Source: an uncultured Ktedonobacteraceae bacterium (GTDB taxonomy: Bacteria; Chloroflexota; Ktedonobacteria; Ktedonobacterales; Ktedonobacteraceae). Taken from it: 5,697 nucleotides of DNA. The stretch covers positions 1-5,697 of the forward strand of contig CATPCK010000493.1 of NCBI GenBank assembly GCA_955652655.1. The letters run 5' to 3'. Every line of letters begins with the position of its first letter. Positions within the stretch are counted from its first letter, which is position 1. Made by a program: the position numbers and the translations under genes. The notes under the pieces were generated by a model. That model made no database searches, was not told where the DNA came from, and was given only the letters and a program-made list of their open reading frames with translations. This document shows positions 1-5,697 of this stretch, piece by piece.

Positions 1-340
1 CAGGCGGAGACGCCATTCATCTTTTCCTTCAGTGGGAGACGAGAGGGTGGAAGATCCTTCCAGGCGGCTCAAAAACACGTAGATATACGGAACTCAATCT
101 CTTCAGGGAGTATGATTGGCCACTTGAAGCACTCAGGCCACTCTTCGGTACTCGTGATGTAGCCCACCCAAAACCGGAATCGCGGTAATGCCATTACCAG
201 ACTGACCCAGCAGAACAGAGGGAGCTTCTCCTTCGGGAACCTGCTGGTGGATCCCTTGATGTGGCCGTGCCCCATAGAAATACGCAACATAGGCATGCAA
301 AACACGATGCAGCAGCTTTTCATGGAGGATCAGCATATGG

Positions 341-347
341 GGAAGCG
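341..347 (-). other. Frameshift 2 in the transposase
   Basis: The middle frame reads SVRREC and then runs into ASPYADPP and a stop at 322-320. The frame used after it resumes the family-like sequence as LPHMLILHEKLLHRVL. One surplus base just after the Cys codon (349-347), probably the G at 346, explains the break. The run of G on the plus strand at 339-342 is another possible site. Confidence 0.7.
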
Positions 348-737
348 CACTCTCGCCGCACACTTCCCAGTAAACGTTCACAGATGGCATTGGGGCGTTT
401 CGCGTGATAGGGCGTTTTAAGCACTTTGATACTGCCCGTTCCTGCAACTCGAGCAAAACAGGGACCAAACTCCTTATCATGATCACGGATGAGATACTTC
501 GGCGTGTGTCCATAGGGAGTCGCCTCTCGCAGGTCTTGTGCGGTGCAAGCGTCGGTGGAAGATCGCGTCACCCCAACGTGGATCACTTTCCGTGATCGCC
601 GTTCGATGATAAAGAAGGCAAAGAGCGAGCGAAAGAACAGATCGGTGACCTGCAGGAAATCACAAGCCCAGATCTCTCCCCCATGATTGTGCAGAAACGT
701 CCGCCAGCTTTGCCCTGTTGGGCGAGGTGTGCGTACG

Positions 738-742
738 CCCCC
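738..742 (-). other. Frameshift 1 in the transposase: five-G run (CCCCC on the plus strand)
   Basis: On the minus strand the first frame reads KYMRG up to this run and then becomes nonsense (RTHTSPNRAKL) that stops at 660. The next frame picks up at the same point as GVRTPRPTGQSWRTFL, which is the expected continuation of this transposase type. Removing one G from the run restores a continuous KYMRGVRTPRP. A one-base gain in a homopolymer is the simplest explanation. A sequencing error cannot be excluded from the sequence alone. Confidence 0.75.
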
Positions 743-1293
743 GCATATACTTCTGGATCGTTCGTTTGCAAACGCGGATATCCAGTTTCAGTAACTCGCC
801 ACGGATCCGTTCCGCTCCCCAGAGTCGATTATTCTTTGCCATCTCTTTGATCAACGCAATGGTCTCTGCTGATACCTTCGCCTGTGTTAACGACGCCTTT
901 GACTTTTGCCTCCAAAAGAGGCGGAAGCCCTGACGATGCCAACGCAGCAGCGTGTCTGGTTGCACGATGAAGAGCGCTTGTTTCCAGGTCCGGACCATTC
1001 GTACCAGGAGGATGAGGAGCAACCGATCCGCCTTGGTGCATGATGGTCGTTTCACTTGCCGCTTGAGCATGATGAGTTGTTGGCGTAAGAGAGCGTTTTC
1101 TGCCATGAGTTCGGACTTGCTTCTCCGAAGATCGGCAAGAGTTCCCAGCAGCAACGAGGTATTAAGCGGTCTCGTCCAAAGAACGAAGCAAGAGTGGAGT
1201 CGGCCCAAGCAGAGACGAAATAGCCATTTGCGAGAAGAAAGAAGAGGGTTCACAGAAAGAGCTTCTCCTTCGTGAAGATGGGTAGATGTGTTC

Positions 1294-1319
1294 TGCCATC
1301 GTGTGAGTACATGATGGCA
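1294..1319. repeat. Strong inverted repeat / hairpin in the transposase leader
   Basis: TGCCATC (1294-1300) pairs with GATGGCA (1313-1319), and TGT (1302-1304) pairs with ACA (1309-1311). Between them lies a G-U pair (1301/1312) in plus-strand RNA, giving 11 paired positions around a four-base GAGT loop (1305-1308). In minus-strand RNA the same position is an A/C mismatch, so the structure is stronger in the plus direction. It is about 40 bases upstream of the likely transposase start. Insertion sequences sometimes carry such a structure to block expression from outside transcripts. No T-run follows it on either strand, so it is not a standard intrinsic terminator. Confidence 0.55.
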
Positions 1320-1438
1320 CCTTTGGATTGTATTCTGTCTTCCCTCCATCTGCAAGTAGTGGGGGCAGGCTCTATTGTTCTCACAGCGGCTATTTACTGA
1401 ACGGATGTCCCAAGTAGCCGGTACAACTATTTAACGAA

Positions 1439-1448
1439 ACCATATGGT
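1439..1448. promoter_or_regulatory. Perfect 10-bp palindrome overlapping the promoter, candidate operator
   Basis: ACCATATGGT reads the same on both strands and overlaps the extended -10 element immediately to its right. A regulator bound here would cover the promoter. The downstream gene starts with an XRE-type DNA-binding domain, and many such proteins control their own promoters, so autoregulation is a reasonable guess. A 10-bp AT-rich palindrome can also occur by chance. Confidence 0.3.
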
Positions 1449-1453
1449 ATACT
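1445..1453 (+). promoter_or_regulatory. Extended -10 promoter element for the STAND gene
   Basis: TGGTATACT contains a TATACT hexamer (1448-1453), one mismatch from TATAAT, preceded by the TG dinucleotide at the spacing of an extended -10 box. No convincing -35 hexamer lies 16-18 bases upstream (the place holds AACTAT), which extended -10 promoters can tolerate. Transcription would begin near 1459-1461, leaving a leader of about 40 bases before the Shine-Dalgarno-supported ATG at 1501. That would also rule out the in-frame ATG at 1444 as the start. Confidence 0.45.
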
Positions 1454-1488
1454 TGAGTGTCATTGTTAGGGATATTCCTTTTATTTAC

Positions 1489-1493
1489 GGAGG
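1489..1493 (+). promoter_or_regulatory. Shine-Dalgarno GGAGG that decides the STAND start
   Basis: GGAGG lies seven bases before the ATG at 1501, near-ideal spacing. The alternative in-frame ATG at 1444 has no purine-rich site before it and would add 19 residues with no homology-like character. Position 1501 is therefore chosen as the start. Confidence 0.85.
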
Positions 1494-1500
1494 CAGAATC

Positions 1501-4500
1501 ATGACAACTCGCCCTCCCTTTCACGAGCAATTGCGCCATGAGCGCGAGCTACGAGGCTGGTCGCAGGCCGATCTCGCTGAAAAGGTGAGATGCGACACAA
1601 AAACCGTAGGTCGATGGGAAAGCGGTGATAGCATCCCCCGTCCATACCATCGGCAGTTGCTCAGCGAAATCTTCGGAAAGAATGCCGAAGAGCTAGGATT
1701 GGTGAGAGAGAACATGCCGCAGCCGCCAGTTCTGGAAGAGGTACGCGTGGGTGATCACCTGTCTCTCCCGATCCTGCGAGAGGATTGGGGCGAGGCACCT
1801 TATATCGTCAACCTTTATGGACGCGAAGAAGAGTGTGCTGGGCTAGCGCACTGGATAGAAGATCATCACTGTCAAATTGTGGCGGTACTGGGCATGGGAG
1901 GTGTAGGGAAAACGGCCGTAGCTACAAGGATTGCAGCGCAGATAAAGGGGACCTTTGAGTATGTCTTCTGGCGCTCACTCCAAAATGCGCCTCCCCAGGA
2001 CCTATTGCTGAAGCAGTGTATCGGCTTTGTCTCGAATCAACAACATCTCGATTTGCCAGAGAAGATAGACGACCAGGTAGCTTTGCTCATCCAATATTTG
2101 CGGGATCATCGTTGTCTGCTGGTACTGGATAACTTCGAATCTGTCATGCAGCCAGGACGCCGCGCCGGTCACTTTCGCGAGGGATATGCCGTGTATGGCA
2201 GGTTGCTTCAAAGGGTTGGAGAGGTACAGCATCAGAGTTGTCTCTTACTCACGAGCCGGGAAAAGCCGAAAGAAGTGGCTCTCTTGGAGGGAAAAAACTC
2301 GCCAGTACGGTCGCTGTATCTCTCCGGTCTGCGATTGGAAGCCGGACAGCAAATGCTACGAGACAAAGGCCTGGTTGGTTCAGACGTCCACTGGCAGGCC
2401 CTCGTCGAAAGCTACTCAGGGAATCCACTTGCCTTGAAAGTCGTCTCTGAATCCATTCAAGAAGTGTTTGAGGGGAACATAGCCAGGTTCCTTGAGGAAG
2501 AAGTCATTGCATTCGGAGACATCAACGATCTGCTTGATATGCAATTTCATCGTCTCACCGCGTCGGAGCGAGAGATCATGTACTGGCTCGCCATCGAGCG
2601 AGAGGCAGCGTCGCTGGACAGCTTGCGCGGCGACCTGGTGTATCCAGTATCGACAGGAACGCAGCTCGAAGCCCTCGATTCCTTGCGGCGTCGCTCTCTT
2701 GTCGAGACCAGGGGACCGGGCGAGTTTACGCTTCAACCGGTAATTATGGAATATGTCACGATGAGTCTCATTGAGAGCGCTTACAGTGAGTTCGACGACG
2801 AAGCGCCAGAAATATGGACACAATTCGCGTTCTGCAAAGGGCAGGCGAAAGACTACGTGCGCGAAAGCCAGGTACGCCTCCTACTGGCACCCATAGCCCA
2901 ACGCTTACTGGAAAGGCTGGGAAAGGAGGGCATCGAGCATCGGGTAAGGAATATACTGAAGAGGCAGCGACAGGTACACGCGCAGCAGCCGGGCTACCTG
3001 GCAGGGAACATCATCAACCTCTTGAGCCACTTACACTGTAATCTGCGCGGCTTCGACTTTTCTCACCTGCTGCTGCGCCAGGCCTATTTACAAGGTGTGA
3101 CGCTCCCTTATGTCAATTTCTCCTACGCACACTTTGTCACATCGATCTTCTCTAACACCTTCGGCAACATCCTGGCAATTGCGTGCAGCCCAGAGGGACA
3201 TGTGCTGGCGGCAGGAACGACGGCAGGAGAGATCTGGATTTATGACACACTCAGTGGCGCGCTCCGCCTTATCTGTCATGGGCATACCGATGGCGTCTGG
3301 TCTCTGGCGTTCAGTCCCGATGGGAGTTTGCTCGCAAGTAGCAGCGATGACCACGTCGTCAGGCTTTGGGACAGTAATTCCGGTCATTGTCTCAGAATAT
3401 TGCAGGATCACACGAACAGGGTGAGAGCCATCGCGTTCGGCCATGATGGAAGTACACTCGCCAGCGGAAGCGATGATCAGACTATTCGCTTATGGAATAT
3501 CAATACCGGTGATTGTCTCAAAACGCTGCATGGACATACCGGCCGGGTGTGGTCGGTTGCCTACAGCCCTGATGGAAACCTGCTTGCTTCGGGGAGCACC
3601 GACCTGACGGTGCGTATATGGGACACAGGTACGAAGAGTTGTCTTGCGACGCTGCATGGGCATAGCGGTTGGGTCAGGTCGGTGGCTTTTCATCCAGAGG
3701 GGAGCATACTCGCCAGTGGGAGTGATGACCAGACGATCCGACTGTGGAATGTCAACACCGGCCGGCATCTCAAAATGCTGCCAGGTCATACCAGCCGGGT
3801 ATGGTCGGTCGCCTTTCATCCAGCAAGCGATATCGTTGCAAGTGGTAGTGAAGATCAGACGATCCGCTTATGGAATACCTCAACCGGGAACTGCGCGATG
3901 CTGCTGCAAGGTCATGTTCAAGGAGTGCGGTCGGTGGCTTTCACGCCTGACGGACATATGCTCGTGAGTGGAGGTGACGACCAGGCCATACGCGTGTGGG
4001 ATGTTTCCAACGGCCACTGTCTGCACACCATGCAGGGGTATACGAACAGGGTATGGTCGATCTCATTCCATCCGGACGGGAGTATGCTGGCAAGCGCCAG
4101 CGAAGACTCCGTCATCCGCGTGTGGGATGTCAAAACCGGTCAGTGTCTCAAATTACTAGAGGACAAGAGTCACGGCGTGCTAGCTGTTGCATTCAATCCT
4201 CGGGGCTCTACACTTGCGAGTGGTGGTCAGGACCAGACTGTCCGCGTGTGGGATACGCATACCGGGCGCAGCCTGCATATGCTGCATGGACATACGAACT
4301 GGGTGAGGACAGTCATCTACGGCCCCGATGGGAAGCTGCTCGCCAGCGGCAGCGAGGATCAAACTATCCGCCTGTGGGACATCAATAGCGGTAGTTGCTT
4401 AAGTGTTTTGCAGGGTCATACGAGTTGGGTCAGATCGCTTGCCTTCAGCCCTGATGGGTCCATGCTTGCCAGCGGTGCGGACGATCAGACGATCCGCGTG

Positions 4501-5019
4501 TGGAACGCTGCTACTGGTCACCGTCTCAAAACGTTGGAAGACCACACAGGCCGGGTTCGAACCATTGCTTTCAGCCCCGATGGGAAGCTGCTCGCCAGCG
4601 GCAGCGAGGATCAAACTATCCGCCTGTGGGACATCAATAGCGGTAGTTGCTTAAGTGTTTTGCAAGGTCATTCTGGTTGGATCCGGTCTATCGCCTTCAG
4701 CCCTGAGGGGAAGCTGCTCGCTAGTGGTGGGGAGGATCAAACCGTCCGCCTGTGGGACATCAATAGCGCAAGCTGCCTCAAAGCACTCCAGGGTCATACC
4801 AACCGGGTAAGATGGGTGACCTTCAGCCCCGGCGGGAAAACTCTTGCCAGCAGCAGTGACGATGGAACGATCAAATTCTGGGATCCGCAGTCCTACGTCT
4901 GCTTCAAGACATTGATAGGTGAAAGGCCATATGAACACATGAACATCACCCATGTCCAGGGTTTGACGGAAGCCCAGAAAGCCAATCTCTGGGCGCTCGG
5001 AGCAATCGAAGAGAGTTAA
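1501..5019 (+). CDS. NLR-like STAND protein: XRE HTH, NB-ARC ATPase, 14 WD40 repeats
   Basis: This is a 1172-residue cytoplasmic signal-transduction ATPase with no signal peptide or membrane segment. Residues 8-66 are an XRE/Cro-type helix-turn-helix (RGWSQADLAEKV, then TKTVGRWESGDSIP). The NB-ARC module follows an LYGREEE lead-in at 105-111. It has Walker A GMGGVGKT (131-138), Walker B LLVLDNFE (206-213), the sensor stretch LLLTSREKP (248-256) and GNPLAL (307-312). A winged-helix/linker part ends near LQPVIMEYVT (411-420). Residues 514-545 resemble pentapeptide repeats (NLRGFDF, AYLQGVTL, VNFSYAHF). Residues 556-1141 are 14 WD40 blades, probably two seven-bladed propellers, followed by a 31-residue tail. 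In this family the repeats sense a ligand and nucleotide exchange switches an output on. Here no toxic or enzymatic effector domain is visible, so the output may be DNA binding or a partner protein. The gene 14 bases downstream is probably co-transcribed. Domain calls are from visible motifs. The biological trigger is unknown. Confidence 0.93.
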   Translation: MTTRPPFHEQLRHERELRGWSQADLAEKVRCDTKTVGRWESGDSIPRPYHRQLLSEIFGKNAEELGLVRENMPQPPVLEEVRVGDHLSLPILREDWGEAPYIVNLYGREEECAGLAHWIEDHHCQIVAVLGMGGVGKTAVATRIAAQIKGTFEYVFWRSLQNAPPQDLLLKQCIGFVSNQQHLDLPEKIDDQVALLIQYLRDHRCLLVLDNFESVMQPGRRAGHFREGYAVYGRLLQRVGEVQHQSCLLLTSREKPKEVALLEGKNSPVRSLYLSGLRLEAGQQMLRDKGLVGSDVHWQALVESYSGNPLALKVVSESIQEVFEGNIARFLEEEVIAFGDINDLLDMQFHRLTASEREIMYWLAIEREAASLDSLRGDLVYPVSTGTQLEALDSLRRRSLVETRGPGEFTLQPVIMEYVTMSLIESAYSEFDDEAPEIWTQFAFCKGQAKDYVRESQVRLLLAPIAQRLLERLGKEGIEHRVRNILKRQRQVHAQQPGYLAGNIINLLSHLHCNLRGFDFSHLLLRQAYLQGVTLPYVNFSYAHFVTSIFSNTFGNILAIACSPEGHVLAAGTTAGEIWIYDTLSGALRLICHGHTDGVWSLAFSPDGSLLASSSDDHVVRLWDSNSGHCLRILQDHTNRVRAIAFGHDGSTLASGSDDQTIRLWNINTGDCLKTLHGHTGRVWSVAYSPDGNLLASGSTDLTVRIWDTGTKSCLATLHGHSGWVRSVAFHPEGSILASGSDDQTIRLWNVNTGRHLKMLPGHTSRVWSVAFHPASDIVASGSEDQTIRLWNTSTGNCAMLLQGHVQGVRSVAFTPDGHMLVSGGDDQAIRVWDVSNGHCLHTMQGYTNRVWSISFHPDGSMLASASEDSVIRVWDVKTGQCLKLLEDKSHGVLAVAFNPRGSTLASGGQDQTVRVWDTHTGRSLHMLHGHTNWVRTVIYGPDGKLLASGSEDQTIRLWDINSGSCLSVLQGHTSWVRSLAFSPDGSMLASGADDQTIRVWNAATGHRLKTLEDHTGRVRTIAFSPDGKLLASGSEDQTIRLWDINSGSCLSVLQGHSGWIRSIAFSPEGKLLASGGEDQTVRLWDINSASCLKALQGHTNRVRWVTFSPGGKTLASSSDDGTIKFWDPQSYVCFKTLIGERPYEHMNITHVQGLTEAQKANLWALGAIEES
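4322..4412 (+). repeat. 91-bp perfect direct repeat, copy 1 (WD40 blade 10)
   Basis: This segment is identical, base for base, to 4574-4664, exactly 252 bp (two blade lengths) downstream. It covers most of blade 10, from PDGKLLASGSEDQTIRLWD to NSGSCLSVLQ. The blade between them (11) differs at many bases, so the identity, including silent sites, reflects recent copying and cannot be explained by protein constraint alone. Confidence 0.95.
4574..4664 (+). repeat. 91-bp perfect direct repeat, copy 2 (WD40 blade 12)
   Basis: This is the second copy of the segment at 4322-4412. Identity ends with single-base differences on both sides (4573 and 4665). The following blade (13) keeps part of the same sequence, such as GGGAAGCTGCTCGC and GTGGGACATCAATAGCG, with scattered changes. 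Blades 10, 12 and 13 therefore form one recently related group. Confidence 0.95.
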
Positions 5020-5023
5020 GGGG
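5018..5023 (+). promoter_or_regulatory. Shine-Dalgarno for the downstream membrane protein
   Basis: AAGGGG overlaps the last two bases of the STAND stop codon (TAA, 5017-5019) and ends ten bases before the ATG at 5034. Its position within the previous stop suggests re-initiation or coupling of the two genes. There is no room for a terminator or a separate promoter in the 14-base gap. Confidence 0.6.
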
Positions 5024-5033
5024 AAAACAAAAA

Positions 5034-5697
5034 ATGGACGAGAAGGCTGATCTCGTTGCCAAACAAGACGGAACCGGTATTCAGGGAATAGGGTCATCAG
5101 AAACCCCCGAGCCCGGTATTTTAGAAAATGAACCCATCGAAGTACCAGAGGCGCGGAGTATCGGGGCGCTTCTCCTGATTGAGCAATACACCTCATTACG
5201 CAGTGAGATCGAGAAGCGTATCGATATTCGCCAGCAGATCCTCGCACTCACCTTAATAGTCGCCGGAACGTTTTTAACCGTTGGTGTGCAGCCTAGTGTC
5301 CCCGAGGTGGTATTGCTGTTCTATCCTTTCATTGCTATGTTCCTGGGAGCTATCTGGGAACACAATGACCTGCGTGTCGGCCAGATCAACTTCTATCTTC
5401 GTACAGAGGTAGAAAAACACCTGGGCGCATTAGGACCTGGTTGGGAGACTTTCCGGTCTAGAACCTTCCCTTCTCGCCGCAAAAGGCACGAGTTCCACAA
5501 CACGGAGCAGCGGCATCCCTTAACTCCTCAGGTCGGCTTGATTGTATTTGCCACCCGTGGCATGTTTTTCACAACGCAGGCAATGGCTATTATTGTTGCC
5601 GCAGTTCGATACGCATCAGAGTTTTTACAGCACGGCTTTTCTGTAAATGTAACAGGGCCAGGGCAGATCGTGATGAGCGTTGCGATAGGTATGTTGC
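5034..5697 (+). CDS. Multi-pass membrane protein, unknown function, 3' end beyond window
   Basis: The frame is open from the ATG at 5034 to the window end, giving 221 residues of an incomplete protein. Residues 1-42 are acidic, rich in Gly, Pro and Glu, and probably disordered. An amphipathic helix with alternating charges follows (LLLIEQYTSLRSEIEKRIDIRQQ, about 46-68). Hydrophobic segments lie at about 69-86 (ILALTLIVAGTFLTVGV), 90-108 (VVLLFYPFIAMFLGAIW) and 167-192 (VGLIVFATRGMFFTTQ and on), with a fourth beginning at 211. Between the second and third is a basic region (FRSRTFPSRRKRHEFH, 140-155), likely cytoplasmic. I do not recognise a named family. The helix-plus-two-TM opening resembles, loosely, small membrane proteins found beside bacterial conflict genes. 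It starts 14 bases after the STAND gene with its own Shine-Dalgarno, so joint expression is likely. Whether it is an effector, a transporter or a signalling anchor cannot be told from this sequence. Confidence 0.8.
   Translation, partial: MDEKADLVAKQDGTGIQGIGSSETPEPGILENEPIEVPEARSIGALLLIEQYTSLRSEIEKRIDIRQQILALTLIVAGTFLTVGVQPSVPEVVLLFYPFIAMFLGAIWEHNDLRVGQINFYLRTEVEKHLGALGPGWETFRSRTFPSRRKRHEFHNTEQRHPLTPQVGLIVFATRGMFFTTQAMAIIVAAVRYASEFLQHGFSVNVTGPGQIVMSVAIGML

Larger units (their letters stand above)
133..1253 (-). pseudogene. Decayed DDE transposase (integrase core, IS3/IS481-like), two frameshifts
   Basis: The gene would have encoded the enzyme that cuts and joins the ends of an insertion sequence. 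Reading the minus strand from about 1253, the first frame gives an N-terminal coiled-coil-like stretch (LMAENALLRQQLIMLKRQ), a basic region and a helix-turn-helix typical of IS3-type OrfB proteins (NRLWGAERIRGELLKL...KYMR). The frame then shifts at 738-742 and continues with QSWRTFLHNHGGEIWACDF, LIRDHDKEFG and NAICERLLGSV. It shifts again at 341-347 and ends with HEKLLHRVLHAYVAYF, ARPHQGIHQQVPEG and LGGLHHEYRRVA before a TGA at 135-133. The putative catalytic residues survive: Asp at 661-659, Asp at 484-482 and Glu at 379-377, the last two separated by 34 residues. The reassembled length of about 370 residues is close to full for the type. The start is uncertain. A GTG at 1253 with AAGGAG at 1270-1265 is plausible, and the frame stays open back to 1355. 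Two indels make an active product unlikely. Confidence 0.85.
133..1319 (-). mobile_element. Remnant of an integrase-type insertion sequence (ends not defined)
   Basis: This block is what remains of an insertion sequence whose single recognisable gene is the frameshifted DDE transposase on the minus strand. I extend the block to the hairpin at 1294-1319 because that structure lies in the transposase leader, but this limit is a guess. I compared the two flanks (1-132 and 1254-1443) by eye and found no convincing terminal inverted repeats or target-site duplication, so the true ends are unknown and may lie outside the window. The element points away from the downstream STAND gene, with its 5' side towards it. 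An old insertion next to an accessory gene is ordinary in transposon-rich genomes. Family placement (IS3/IS481-like) rests on the protein only. Confidence 0.6.
3166..4923 (+). repeat. Tandem array of 14 WD40 units, 13 of exactly 126 bp
   Basis: The array lies inside the STAND gene and encodes residues 556-1141. The first blade (3166-3285) is 40 residues and divergent, with WIYD in place of LWD. The next thirteen (3286-4923) are 42 residues each with no insertion or deletion, on the pattern GxxWVRSVAFSPDG, LASGSEDQTIRLWD, TGxCLxxLQGH. Fourteen blades fit two seven-bladed propellers, with the boundary near residue 847/848. The terminal GH is lost at the end of blades 7 (GY) and 8 (DK), next to that boundary, and in the last blade (GE). 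DH replaces it in blades 2 and 11. Confidence 0.9.

Noticed and set aside
48..62. Small inverted repeat TGGAAG-ATC-CTTCCA as a terminator or insertion-sequence end
   Set aside because: It is a six-base stem with a three-base loop and no T-run, and no matching sequence was found at the other side of the element.
1..67. CAGGCGG at 1-7 and again at 61-67 as a target duplication
   Set aside because: It is seven bases in a short GC-rich stretch, both copies lie on the same side of the transposase, and no element lies between them.
738..742. Programmed ribosomal frameshift as used by IS3-type elements
   Set aside because: IS3-type shifts are usually -1 at A-rich slippery runs between two short genes. 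Here one surplus G breaks the linker after the helix-turn-helix, and a second unrelated shift follows, so decay is simpler.
952..1275. 107-residue plus-strand open frame over the transposase 5' half
   Set aside because: It is antisense to clear transposase coding sequence and has no protein-like features of its own.
1444..1500. In-frame ATG at 1444 as the STAND start, giving 1191 residues
   Set aside because: It has no Shine-Dalgarno, overlaps the likely -10 element, and the added 19 residues look like a translated leader. The ATG at 1501 has GGAGG at ideal spacing.
3088..4614. Several open frames of 60-120 residues on the minus strand and in other plus frames across the WD40 region
   Set aside because: They are shadows of the 126-bp coding repeat. 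The same peptide (such as MILAAAGEQLPIGA) recurs in them with the WD40 period, and they lack credible ribosome binding sites.
3286..4923. Tandem repeats as a CRISPR array or non-coding satellite
   Set aside because: The period is 126 bp, in frame, and every unit encodes a WD40 blade.
4651..5247. 198-residue open frame on the minus strand spanning the STAND 3' end and the start of the membrane gene
   Set aside because: It lies opposite two well-supported genes, its first part mirrors the WD40 antisense pattern, and it has no recognisable domain.

Overview
The window looks like chromosomal accessory DNA from a bacterium of the Ktedonobacteria (Chloroflexota) or a close relative. This is an inference from gene style. 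A large single-chain protein with an XRE-type helix-turn-helix, a STAND/NB-ARC ATPase and many WD40 repeats is characteristic of those large, transposon-rich genomes, and the decayed transposase at the left resembles integrase-type elements that are abundant there. No rRNA, tRNA or other taxonomic marker is present.

Layout. Positions 1-132 hold no gene I can support. Positions 133 to about 1253, minus strand, are a decayed DDE transposase (IS3/IS481-like integrase core). Its protein can be followed end to end only by changing frame twice, at a G run (738-742) and near 341-347, so it is a pseudogene, although all three putative DDE residues remain. Positions 1254-1500 are intergenic. They carry a strong 11-bp hairpin (1294-1319) in the transposase leader, then a perfect 10-bp palindrome (1439-1448) overlapping an extended -10 promoter element (1445-1453), and a strong Shine-Dalgarno (1489-1493) for the rightward gene.

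The main gene (1501-5019, plus strand, 1172 aa) encodes an NLR-like STAND protein. In order it has an XRE-type DNA-binding domain, an NB-ARC ATPase with intact Walker A, Walker B and sensor motifs, a winged-helix/linker region, a pentapeptide-like stretch and 14 WD40 blades, enough for two seven-bladed propellers. Thirteen of the blades are exactly 42 residues (126 bp) with no indel. Two of them share a 91-bp perfectly identical segment, which points to recent duplication or gene conversion. Variation is concentrated at a few fixed positions in each blade, as in fungal HET-E-type recognition proteins.

Fourteen bases after its stop, with its own ribosome binding site, begins a membrane protein (5034 to beyond the window end) with at least three hydrophobic segments. 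The spacing implies co-transcription. A working model is a sensor/switch protein paired with a membrane partner, possibly a conflict or signalling system in which the membrane protein is the output. That functional pairing is inference and has no direct proof in the sequence.
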